DNA from: Membranipora membranacea
Taxonomy: Eukaryota; Bryozoa; Gymnolaemata; Cheilostomatida; Membraniporidae
NCBI GenBank assembly: GCA_914767715.1
Contig: OU612066.1
Coordinates: forward strand, 20,498,283 to 20,562,282
Length of the DNA stretch: 64,000 bases
Reading direction: 5' to 3'
How positions within the stretch are numbered: position 1 is the stretch's first letter; every line of letters begins with the position of its first letter. Both the position numbers and the translations under genes were made by a program. Below are positions 47,501-59,750 of this stretch, piece by piece. The notes under the pieces were generated by a model, which was not told where the DNA came from, ran no database searches, and saw only the letters and a list, made by a program, of their open reading frames with translations.

Positions 47501-50500
47501 CTACCTCCATGCTGAGAGCATCTTCAGCCAACAAACAGCTGAAAGCCATCCATGTCAAGAAAATCCAATGAGCGTAGATTGAGACTATGCCAATAATCAG
47601 TGCATATCAAGCATATTTTCATTGGTCTCTTTTGTCAATCATCTGTTCTGTGGAGAATGTGGGCTCATTCTCATATCACTTCTCTCCACTTAGGCATGTA
47701 GGGCGTTAAATACAAAGTGGATCCTCACCCAACCGGTGAGCGATTTTGAACTTTTTAATTTAGTAGCAAAGTTTTGTAATAATTACGCTAGCTGATGTGT
47801 TCCAACAATGAACTAGTTCATTGGTTCCAAATATGCGGTTGCTGTCAACATTCACAGATTGCACAAAAGATAATGCAGGGTATGGTACGACAGAGTAGAG
47901 TTGAACATAAGGTATTTTGTGGGCTTATCATAACAATACTCTGAGTGTTTTGTGCTTTGGAAAAATTTGAGTGGAAAACTTTATACACATAATCTCTTCA
48001 ACAATATCACTGATTCTATAGATTAGCCTAATTTTGTTATGTTGGTAGCAAGTTGATTATCGATAGTCTTGTTCTCGCTTTTGAAGATTATTCTCTACTT
48101 ATCACATCTCGCATTTTTCAAAAAAATTGGTCAGATACCATAATGATTGGAAGAGTACCAAATTAGTGTTTGGAAATGGGAGGGTCTGATTGTCCTCGTT
48201 GATCAAACAGCATGCAAACATGGGAGCGGTCACGCAGAGTTAGTTTCGAAACGGCAGTCTTCAACCCAATGAATGATGTTATGCTGAAACTTGGAAACTA
48301 ATAATGTTTTTTTAATATCAACCTGTACTCAGAATCAGTGAACTATCAATATGCATAAACATGATAACAGGTAGTAGGATCTTCGTGTGGAGGGATGAGT
48401 CTTTGCTTGGTTTTAGAAGGATGGGATGAAGGGAATATCACAAGCTTCCATGCAACAATGTGGCACTAAGCACTCTTAATTAAAATGGGATGCTTTCAAG
48501 TTCCTTCACGATGAAATGAAAAGAAAAGATTTGCCCCAGTCGGAAATTGAACCTGGGCCTCCCGCTACACTCTGTGATGCTACATTACACAGCAATATCT
48601 ATTCATTAGAGCATCTATCCTGCCTGGTCATCTACATACAAACACATTAAACACGATGTCAAGCCAATTATATAAAGGCTTATACAATAATAACTAATAC
48701 AATTGTGAATGTAGTTTATTTAGCAGGCAGGGTTAATTATACTTATGGGTTGCTGGTTGGGTCCTGATATATGGGTCAAAAGTGAACAATTCTAGAATTG
48801 CTCGGAATTGTTCAACAATCCTAGGGCATGAAACGCAGTGAGCATGATTGACGTTATGAAAAAGTGACGAAAGTATTAGCTGTCATCGCAGTAGGCAAGC
48901 TCAATTGCTGAAAGTCATTGTGTACGACGTTTAAAGAATACTCTGAGGGAAAATCTTAATTAAATTTGTTGATGAGCAATGATCTGTTCCGAATTAATGA
49001 TTGAAATTTTACATATTTTCACCACTTCCCAAAAAATTCATTATATGGCGTGATCTAATAGGTCGCATTAGATTGGATATAAAGTAAACCAAACCAAGCT
49101 ATATGATGAAATCCTAAATTTTCCAAATGACAAGCTTCACAGTACGATTTCTATCAGTTTAATTCTCTACATTTTACTTTACAAACCATCAGTAAACAAT
49201 TTTCTTTCAAGAGAGCCTTATTTCAATATCACATGCTACAATAATAAACTATAACAAATCAATCTTTTTTGTCTGTTTTTTTCTATCTTGTGTGTTAACC
49301 TCAATCTCTAACAATACATTCCACATAATTCAAAACTTCTTTCAATTAAGTTGACACCTCCATCTGTAGTGTCTGCATATCAGTTTCTGTTCAGGTATTC
49401 ATAGTAGCTCGGCAGCATTCAAACGGTATATGATATGTCATTATTCGAATCGTCTTTGGCATTATCAGAAAATCTCAACTTACCAGAAGAATTGCTGATG
49501 ATTATGTTCACTTCCCTTACACAACGCTCTGCTCCCAGATCTACCCTCCACCAGGCTGGCACACCATTAGATGTTCTGAAGGAGGTGCAAGGATTTCCAT
49601 CTATACCAAGACATGCTCCTTTATTTGATGAATTCACACTACTCATCGAAGTCTCTCCAACTGAAAAATCATAGCAAGCATACTAGCGGTGTTGTATAAT
49701 AGAGGTACTATAAAGCAACTGTTATGATTGTGTCAATACATTTGCTTGGTTGGCTTGGTGTTAATTCTTGTGACGCTTCTTCCTGTTCAATCAGGGTGGT
49801 ATGTATCATCAGAGTGTTGTCCCCTTTCGTATCAAGCAAATATTATAATAGCTTTATTTCAGTTCTACATCTAAGTTCCACAGGGGTTGATAGCTGTGCA
49901 TCACTACCATCATTTTGAGTCTAATACCTTGCCTATATAAAAACACTTCAGGAGTGAGCTAATATGACTCACCTAAAGCCAAGCTCTCAGTGTTTGATCT
50001 CACAAAGTTGAACTCATTGCTGCTCCTCATCCCCACAGATGCTGTTCTCGCACATGTTTTGTAGAGGAAACACTTCTTTGTGCTAGTTATGTAACTGAAG
50101 GCTGCGCAATCACCGGTTGAAAAGCAGGAGACTCCACACTCTAGTCCTGAACGTTGTGATTCTGCAACTTTCTCTGGTTTTGACACTGATTCTATTTCAC
50201 CTGCCCGTATGAATTTAGGTGGGGAAATGGTGATCGATATATTACCTTAATAAAAAAGAGAGAGAGACAAATCAAACAACACAAGTAATTTAGTTGGAAG
50301 ATGATATTTGTTGACTCCATTGTATCAGTTTTTCCTGAAGTGCGCAGCAAAAACTTTTCCAAACACGCATGTGGTAGCAATCCGGGGAAAACTGATACGT
50401 CTTGCCAAATTTTGGTTGCTATTTCCTATTGGTACTCTGCATAATCAAAGCGGTTTCGTATGTGAAAACTTAAAAAAAAAGAAAATTTCTGGCCTTAGTA

Positions 50501-52681
50501 ATGATCCTTTGGACAGCATGTTTGGCGTTATTGAAAATGACGCCAAACGTAACTACCTTTGATTGGCTGTGCTGATCTCAATACATTTGTTATACTGCTA
50601 AAAATTAGGGTGTGTGTCATTTAAACATCATACCAGTGGAAACTAGTAAAACATTTAGCTTTCCCTTGTTCGATCTGATTCAAATTGTTGCCTGAAATTT
50701 TGCATTATGCCATCAAACTAAAAAAATCACAAGCATTATGACATGACGTAAAATCCTGCTTTGGGCTCATCATATTTATTATTACCAGACAATAAGGATG
50801 AACTATATCTCTAAGAATAATTATAATTTGTTTTGAAATTTCAAGCAATCAAATCATCCAATCATCCACTTTGCTAGAAACAGCCTTTTCGGTTTCATAT
50901 CTTTGCTAAAATGACGCAACTTCACCCAAGCACATTTTTGATGAGTTGTTAACGATTAGGTCGGCAGCTTTCCAACGATCTATAGAAAGTTGATATTTGC
51001 TGTCCCCCACTAATAATGTGAAAAAAAACCCAAATGCTCTCTGCTCATGAAAGCAATTAATGATAATAACCAGTTTGTTTGTGAATGGAGGTAAAGCGCT
51101 CCCCTCAGCAGATCAGAGCACCATAATGGATCTTCTTTTTCAATATCACTCAATGGCAATGAATTTGAAGGAGTGATATTGCAAAAGTTGGGTATCAAGA
51201 TGTGTCGATACATAACTTTTCAGCACTCCTCTGCATTCACAGAGTAAACAAACTTGTTATAGTTTGGCTTAGTGTGAAAAAAGGTTACCTCAAAACTTTG
51301 ATAACCTCTAACACAGAAATTGATAATATTAACCTGTTTGCTTCAGTTTGTAAATTGAACTGATGAGGTTCCCTCCGCAGATCTGGGCAGCATCACCTGC
51401 ACATTCCATGTCACAACTAGATTCTTCCAGCTGGCCATAAGACCCATAGCTGTTGCCACAGCGACAGAAACTTCTAAACTCTGTACCAGCATATGTAAAT
51501 CCTTGCAATATGAATGAGAATCCATCTTATTATCAGCTATTTCACCATGATTATGGTGAGTGAGCATGATTGATTATGTCTGCCAGGTAATAAGTGCTGA
51601 GGGAGGGATGGCTGGAATTGATGGCCCTTGTGTGTAATCTGCTCTCTTTCAATATTCAATATATTATTTCAATTTCATTGCAGTCACAAAAGCCTTAGGA
51701 ACATTGACCTTACCTTGATCAATACAGTTTTGCATACATATTTCCTTTGTTAGAGTTGATCCCATATTATTCAAAGGTCCCGTTAACTCATCAGCGCTGA
51801 AACATCCTAAATACTCAAGATCACAGCTGGAAAAAGCTGAAACTTAAAAAAAGATGGCAGTTTGTAAGATCTGAATTTCAAAGGGTCCATACCACAAACC
51901 TGTTTTTGAATTAGGTGCCATCAATTGTCAAGAGAAACTCAAGGCAAATCAGAGGGGAACCAAACTTTCATTGCTGCATACTGCTCTCTGACAAATATAT
52001 AACTTAAATTTATTGATATAGTTCAGTTAGTGTTTCACAATAATGAAAAAACCAACACAGCAATTATCTGCATAACAATAACCTAAGATAATCAGCTACA
52101 TCAGAACATGAAAATATTTTTATCACACTATCTCTACACAATACATACTCTACCCATACATTATTGCTGCACTGTAAGGGGGCAGATGTCTTTGAAGTTC
52201 AGCTCAACCTCACTCCATGGAAATGGATGCATATTTGGTTAAACTCAAATTTACAAAGAAACATAATGAATAATGGTTCTGCAAGTCATTGGTGCGTGGG
52301 GATAAAGTATAAACATGGATAATACCTCTCTGCTGCGTTTTAGTGTGTCAGGTTTGATAGATACTATAAGTGTACAAAATACTCGGTGTAAGCTGTACAT
52401 GTCTTTGTTACAACTGATGGAAACTGTGTTTCTACCTATAAATGCCACTCATAAACATTCGAAACAATAGAAAAAAATACTATTTCAAATTGGGTCTTGT
52501 GGCTGGGAAGGTCACCAATGTTTACGATCAAGTTAATATATTTGGCTTCAGTTGTTAAAGTATAGTACAGATCTTGTGGTAAGGTGAAAAAAAATGTAGC
52601 TACTAAAGAAAATGGTGACTCACCATGTACTATTCTCAGAGTTATGTACCACAAATAACTCTGCCAAAGCCTACAGTCCAT
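44589..52681 (-). CDS. WSC-PAN-F5/8C secreted protein, copy 2, intact
   Basis: Six exons: 52681-52624 (ATG, signal peptide with LWYITLRIVH), 51842-51714 and 51501-51334 (WSC), 50245-49973 (PAN/apple-like), 49660-49484 and 44815-44589 (F5/8C, TAA). All borders are GT-AG and phase 1. The joined frame is 1,032 bases, 343 residues. WSC: eight Cys with LGCF, ICMQNC, FCRC, SSCDMEC, ICGG. PAN: GLECGVSC, CAAFSY and KKCFLYKTC. F5/8C: CLGIDGNP, AWWRVDLGAERCV, SGRFVQV and FHLAEVQVFGF. The eel fucolectin fucose-binding motif H-x24-R-x-D is not evident, so ligand cannot be inferred. No transmembrane segment follows the F5/8C domain. A secreted carbohydrate-binding or matrix protein is the best guess. The last intron (4.7 kb) is enlarged by a fold-back element. 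Confidence 0.88.
45385..47965. mobile_element. 2.6-kb fold-back element in intron 5 of copy 2
   Basis: Left arm about 45385-45860 and right arm about 47455-47965 are inverted copies with clear but imperfect identity. Paired landmarks are ACAAAATAC..TTAGG near 45430 with the complement near 47915, TTTTGTGCAATCTGTGAATG near 45480 with its complement near 47860, and TGATTATTGGCATAGTCT near 45762 with its complement near 47590. The central 1.6 kb has no matching coding frame. Confidence 0.82.
48530..48630 (-). repeat. tRNA-derived SINE-like segment
   Basis: On the minus strand, GGATAGATGCTCTAATGAAT gives a rough A box and GGCCCAGGTTCAATTTCCGA a B-box-like segment, about 65 bases apart. It resembles the head of a tRNA-derived SINE. 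No clear tail or target duplication. Confidence 0.35.
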
Positions 52682-55600
52682 CCTAAGCGAATTCTTTCAA
52701 GTGAATCAAAATACAAAAGTGATCTATTTATATATCTAATTCAGTATTCTTCAAATATTGGCAGAAATGATAATCTTCCAAAGTATATCCTAAGTTCGCA
52801 GAGCCCAAGTTACAGTAGAAATAATATCAAATATCGCAGTTGTGTCATCAATTATATTGATCTTTAAAACATTTGGGGTAGAGTTCTGCATCTTGAGAGA
52901 TTTAATTTCTCACAGATGCTTTTATCTTCCTGACATAAAATTATCAATAATTCATGAAGTTAAGAGATATTCTCTCTCTAAACTTATTTACAATTTATTG
53001 CTATTAATGAATGTTTACTTCTGTTACCTAGCATTCATAGATATGCTGTATACATATCTTATTATATTGATTTTTCTCATTTTTTACTCTTACTTCCAGG
53101 AGTTTGATATTTATTCATGCTTATTCTCGATTGGCACGCCAAAAGAAAAACCTACTAACTAAAATGAAAGTGAGTTCATGGGAATTGGGTTAAAGCTCAC
53201 ATCTTATCTTATCTTATCGAATGATGATTTCAAAGTTTAAAAAACACAATAGACCTAACAGAAATGACCGTGTACAGATCAAGTCTTGTGTACTAGGCAA
53301 CTTCAGGCAATACTCTGTCAATCAAGTTGGCACCTTCAATATTCCATATGATTGTACAAGACTCATGCACTATTCCCATAATGTAAGTACCATGAATGTT
53401 TGAAAAAAATGGTAAAAGCAAAGGCAGTGCGACGAGAATTGCCTAATTTTAATTTCATTATTTGATTAAAATCTAGCTGTGAAAATGATTGATTAAATGC
53501 TAGAGGGTCGATTTATAATAAAACCATGATGCAATGGATTTTGTAAACACTTTCTATTTCTATTTAATACTACAGACTTTCTCAAGAAACGGAAGACCCA
53601 CAATACGACTCGTGACAGCTGATTCCAGTATGCAATAGGCAACGGAGATGGTCTTATAGCTGCAGAGAAATAGCTCTAACCAACTCAATTATACAGATAT
53701 GCTGCAGTGAAAACTCAGCACAAGTGGAAATGTAACAGTTCAATTCTACATGACTTCAATTAAGCTATAGTTTTTTTTTAATACTTTATTGGCTAAATTT
53801 AATCTAGTAAGGGCTAAAAAATTCTTTTGGGTATTCACATTGTTTTACAAACGATCAGAGACCTCTCAATAACAGGATCGCGGAAAATCTGTTTACAATG
53901 GTGTTAGGTCACGTGGCGTTATGAAATCATTCTACACATAACTTTTAGGCAAATGAAGATAGAATCAAAGTTTGTTCTGTTACTGCTTTCAATAACCTCC
54001 TAGTATCAATTTAAATTTGAATGCTCATCCAACTCACAGTCTGTGACCCTTTTGGTCATACATGACAAGTAGATAGACCAAGAAATCAGGAGGTCTCCAC
54101 GGGCAAACTCTCAACCCGGAATTCGGCTCTGCGTCCCGCAGTGCCGGCACAATCCTGCCATCATTTGTCATATTTAAAAGCCAAAACTTGAGCTTTCATA
54201 TCATGAATTGCGTCCTTTCAACTGACTTTACATACGAGCAGTAATGGTAATAAGCAATATGATAGGTATATGCACTGTCGAGGTGGGAAAAAGGGAGGAA
54301 AAAGGAGGATAGGGAGGGGGTGGAAACAGACCTTAAAAACTGGGAGCCTCCCTACCAAAAAGGGGGACTTGTCAGGTATGCTTTTGGTGCGCTGTCCAAA
54401 AATGGCGAAGTTTTTCAAAAATGACAATTGGAGAAAAAGTTTGGTATTTTAAATGTAATAGGTGAGCAACTTCAGTATTGTCAAGCCGCTATCTTGAGAT
54501 GTCCTTGATATGGTCTAGACTCTAGGCATTGGATTTACTTCTATGGCTATCATGCCTGAACAGAATAACTGAAAAAAACTACCATATTTTGTCACTCAAT
54601 AGACACATTCTAAGGAGCTATTTTTCTTCCAACATGATCCAAGGTGGTTTAGCAGAAGCATAATCTTACTCATCGGTAACAACTTGTCATGGAGGGATGA
54701 CCAATTTTTAAACAAACCTCCAAAAGACCATTTTCAGCTGATTGGTGATCGGTGCATCCCAACATTTTCTAAAATCTAGGTATGATGTCTGAATTTCGCA
54801 AAATCAATGAAAATATAGTAATTACAACAAGACAATGGCTCGCGTCACAGATAGCAATTATTAGCTAGCCCCCAGACCAGATCCAGGATTGGGGCGCCAA
54901 TAAATCCCCGCACTGACCCGCAGTCACACCCTAAAATGAAATTATTGTAGTCAAATGTGTTCTCGTGCAAATATAGATGTGAATGCTGAAAAAAATGATT
55001 CTATCACCAGCAGTTCAATAGTTATTGAGGTTGCACCAGACTATGGTCACTACTCTAATTATCTGTGATGCATCCACAACATACCTGAAAAGTCTCCTTA
55101 TTTAGTGGGGAGGCCCCCAGTTTTTAGGGGTAATTCCCATCCCCTTCCTATCTCCCTTTTTCCTCGTTCCTTCACTCAGAAAATTTTTGAAGCTTCTTTT
55201 TGCAAGGGAAATTGTATTTTCCTACCTCCACATTACACATACATAATGTGTTCATAAATGATTACTATTACAGCTCGTAGGCAGCTATTCAATATCTTAG
55301 CCTTGCCTACCATTGTTGTTAAGACAAATAAAGGTCAAATAAATTGTCAATTTTATTCACAAAATTTGGCGCAACGATGAAATTCATAAAATCAACACTC
55401 AAGATTTAGCTTTCAAATATGACGAACATGCTGAATTGCACCCGCACTCTGGGATGCATAGTGGTACACCGGGATCGGCGTTGTTCGCAGGTACCTCCTG
55501 ATTACTTAGTCTTCAAACTTGTTATGTATGGTCAACACTACAGATATTGACTGCATGGCACTGAACCAGGTGACCCAATACCCCTGTCAAGTTAGCCTTC

Positions 55601-57505
55601 AATAATGTACATGAAATTTTATCTGGTCGGGATTAAAATGCTTCTTGTTACTGCGCTGAATTCTAAAAAAAATTCTAGCATGACTGATTTATAGTACAAT
55701 ATTACATTAGGACATAAATTATAAAGATTAGTGCAGGTTTTGCACCAATTAGTTTCGACCAGAAATAAAACCAGAAAGACAATGTGTCCAGTAAAGGTTA
55801 ACGTGATATATCGCTTTTTAAAACTTTTTAACATTGTATTGGTGATCATTAATAGTTATTTTCACAGTTGAAACCTCCCAAATATTTGACGTTGAGTCGC
55901 AGTGACCTCTGGAAGTAAAATACTGGGCAGAGGGTGTAATATTCTGTAACGTCTTAAATCCACAGTCTATTGGGCTGAAGTGTACTGTTAGTCCATATTT
56001 GGAAGTATGTAGCGAAATCGAAAATTATCCAATAGCTATAAGCTACGTAAGTGTATAGACAGGATACCCTCGGTTGATCACAGGATATCCCTTGAGACAT
56101 TAATGGCCCCGAAATTAAAATAAGGTCGATTAAACATCTGTCTGACAAACATCTGTCTGTCGATTAAAGTGGTTCGACCGGTATATAAGGGCCTGTCAAT
56201 GTAAAGCGATCACCCAGTCATATCAAATTCAAATGGGGTTAGCAGCATTCAAATTCCTCCTGCTTTTTCGGGATTAAGAGGAGAAGCAGTGAATTATTTT
56301 TAATGGAAATCAGACAAGCTGATGCGGAATTGTGTGATACACATGCCCAATAAATTTTCATTCCAATAATGGCATTGGAAAGTGGTGAAAATATGACTGA
56401 TGTCATACGAAATAGCCCAGTTTCGATGATTTCAAATCATCCGCTTCAAAATGTACGAGCTCTTATTGGTCAACTTTGACGTTATGATTTATGGTTTTAG
56501 AGGTTACCTAGAACCGTTGTCAAGATTGAAATTTACCGTTTTAAATAAACCCTATAATCCCAAGTGTGATGAGCCAACACAACAATAGCTATATCATACG
56601 CTTCTATTCAACTTTATTAATGGGTGTCTGCGAATCACAATTTCTTATATAACACACTTGACCACTTGAGAACGCAACGTGGACTGGCTGTTAGAGGCGG
56701 AGACCAAGGCCATTTTCCGCCTCTAATTACATTGATCAGCCAATGGTCTTGCCTGTCACTTCAAATGATTAATCCCCGTGCACCCCCTTCGATTCCTTCC
56801 TCTTTAAACATTCTATACTGACATTCGATTAGCATTGGTATTAGCATTAGTAGGATGTGTAATTAATCATAGAATTAGCATATGCCTTATTTATCAAAAA
56901 GGTACATCGTACATGGCGAAAGGTTTAACCGTTGCTTTAACACACAAGATGAGCTATAAGACCTAAATATTAAGTTTAGATGGTTGAATAAATGACTGTC
57001 CTTGTTGGACTGTTCTGAATACCAATAACTGTCTAGTTTTTGCTATTGTTGATATAATAAGTCTACAGGTAAACTGAAAGTAAGATTATGATGTGTAACA
57101 CAGCAGATGGTGAGTAAAACAATGATGAGCCATGGTTTTGTAATTGAAGACTTTGTCATCTAAACCAGTTTTTTATTATTCACATGCCGAATGGATATAT
57201 GAGCAAAGAAAAACTTTTGTTTGAGGTCCAAAACTAAAAAAGAATATGTCAAGACAAGTCACCAGCACAATACAAAAGTGTTGAAAGTGTTGAACTAAGA
57301 AGGAGGAGTTATCTATAAGTGAACAAAAAGGGGATAACTACTAGTGAAGAAAAGTAATTGCACAAATAATTATAATGATATAAATTAACACCGTCGTTGT
57401 TATAGGACTATATTCTTCAATGAACATAGAATGAGAGGATGAATGTTGCAGAGTAAACCTGAGCCAGCTGCAAACAGTTTTCAAACATTCTTGCATAACC
57501 AATGG
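52682..57505. other. Intergenic DNA between copies 2 and 3
   Basis: Just above 52682 the flank of copy 2 shows weak similarity to the flanks of copies 1 and 3. Beyond that no exon with coherent splice sites is seen, and open frames lack known motifs. An inverted-repeat element occupies about 54280-55185. Confidence 0.5.
54280..55185. mobile_element. Inverted-repeat element, about 900 bp
   Basis: The left end contains AGGGAGGGGGTGG, TAAAAACTGGGAGCCTCCC and GACTTGTCAGGTATG. The right end, in reverse complement, reads the same order with few changes (TAAAAACTGGGGGCCTCCC, GACTTTTCAGGTATG). Arms are about 100 bp. There is no coding frame, so it is a probable MITE or deletion derivative. Confidence 0.7.
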
Positions 57506-58730
57506 GTAGTTTCCATGTCACTCTTTCGGATCCTACATTAACTTTAACAAAATGCTCTCTTTTAAAATCCAAAAATTTGCACCTCAGCCAAATGGAAGCT
57601 GGCACTGTGACCTGTGTTGTGCACCTGCGCATAGCGTCCGCTTAGAGGCTGGTCGCACACAATGAATGTATCCTCGGAAACTTGTCCATCGATCTGTCCA
57701 CACAAGGTATTCACGCTCATATCATCAATCGAGGTAGATTCAACAGATGTGACTGTTATTACCAAGTCTTTCGGGCTGGCGGAACCAGTTATCACTACAT
57801 AAAAATTTAAATGGGCTTTGTCAAGTTGTTTTTCTTGCCGGAAGAATAAAATAAGATCTACTGTAGCGCACGGCAAGTAATTTGGTAAGGTGACTTTCAG
57901 ATATTACTTTATCCAGAACGGCAAACATAAAGATTAAACCTTGAAATTACAGGCCAAGTCCATGTCTTAAAAACTTGACTTACCTGACAGATTGCTGATG
58001 ATTATGTTCACCTCCCATACACAACGCTCAGCACCCAGATCTACCCTCCACCAGGCTGGCTCACTATGAGATGTTCTGAAGGACGTGTCAGGATCGCCAT
58101 CTATACCAAGACAGGCTTCTGTATCTGTTGTATCCTGGCTACTCATCGAAGCCTCTCCAACTATATAAATATTAGATAATGTATCAATCACAAAAGCGGT
58201 GATGTCTGTGACACTGATAATTTTAGTACCATATTTTCTCTGTTCAAATGAAAACCGAATCAAATAAATAAACATTCTATTAATCTTGTTTTGAAGATAA
58301 CTTTTTAACAGTTTTTTGGTCAATGTATTAATGTGATAGACCACAGTTGAATTGTCTCCTCGGTAAACGAGGGAAGATAACTATCTGGCATTAGCTTTAA
58401 ACCGTGCTTTGTCTTTTCAAATGATATTTGAATAAAACATTGGCTTGCCTAGCAATAGTTGTCTCTAGTGAAGCTCATGTACAGCCGCATATACCAAGGA
58501 CTGATTTCTTTTCTGGGACGCCCAAACTGCAGCTCATTGACCAAATGTGACCCACTATAAAATTATATTTTTTTAGTCCAAATAATAACTCCTGAATGCA
58601 ATATTTAGAAATAAATAAGACTTTTTTTTCAGGGGACCTCCTAGCAGCCATATATAATCTCAAAGGCAAACTAAATTTTGCCTACTAAAATTTTCTAAAC
58701 ACTTTGCTTATTTCGACTAATAATCTAGTA

Positions 58731-58866
58731 TAAGCGCTCAGACGGCTCCACTGCGATTTAGTGGCATTATATTATCAACCACACTCTTTCCCATTACATT
58801 AACATACAATCATTATGGAAATGAGTGGCTGCCACCAACTCACATTGGGGCCGTCTGAGCATTAGA
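58731..58866. mobile_element. Second copy of the small MITE at 1244-1378
   Basis: Same ends, GCTCAGACGGCTCCACTG and the complement GCCGTCTGAGC on the right, at the same intron position as in copy 1. It came along with the segmental duplication. Confidence 0.7.
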
Positions 58867-59414
58867 CTAGACTAATACATAGCAATACATTCTACTAACC
58901 TAAAGCCAAGTTCTCAGCACTTGATCTCACAAAGTTGAACTCATTGCTGCTCGTTATCGCCTCAGATTCTGTTCTTGCACAAGTTGAGTAGAGATAACAC
59001 ATTTTGGTGCTTGTTCTGTAACTGAAGGCTGCACAGTCACCAGCTGAGAGGCAGGAAACTCCACACTCTATTCCCGATCGGTGTGATACGGCGGCTTTCT
59101 CTGGAGTTGGAGTTTCGGTGGAGAAATCAAGTTTGATATGTTATCTAAAATGAGGGAGACGAAAAAAAGTTACCGTAGGGATGTAAAGATACTTGTTGGT
59201 TCAGTATCCTCCTATTACAAATGCACAAAACTTGTTTAGGATATTGTTGTGTCATTGACAGCAAGATTACTCGTTAGATAGCTCCTGTTATATAAAGTTA
59301 AATTCAAGGGAACGAGAGTTACCTCGACTTACAGGAGGCAATCTTTCCACCAACAATAATTCATGCCAAGAAGAGTACTGAATTTTTTGCAATGCAAAGC
59401 TGACATAACTTTAT

Positions 59415-59750
59415 CATAATAATGATAATAATGGCTGTTCGTCTAGATAGACGATGACTGCACCAGGGTGTTTGCTAGGAAGAGGTTGTTCAGTGACGTC
59501 CAGGTTTACAAGTCATTAGTGCCACTCTTCTACAAGGCAGGAGCTGCAGTGGTTGGTGACAGCATCGTCCTATATAGAGCTATACCAAGCAGGAGGGTTC
59601 TTCTATCTAATGCACAATGTTGTTGTACATACAGAGGACCTATTATTTTTGCTCCTGATCCGAACTTTGTGATCAGTCAAAGTCGAAACGACTTTTGGTA
59701 CCAGATGGGATTCGAACCCACACATAAGTAACTACCCGGCTATAACATGC
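59415..59750 (-). mobile_element. SINE-like insertion in intron 3 of copy 3
   Basis: The minus strand starts with a tRNA-like head (B box GGGTTCGAATCCC at about 59713-59725) and ends with an ATTATTATCATTATTATG tail near 59415-59435. The matching intron of copy 1 lacks it: there the flanks cataactttatcataa and ggtctttgtg are close together. This gives a natural empty site. The A box is weak. Confidence 0.6.
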
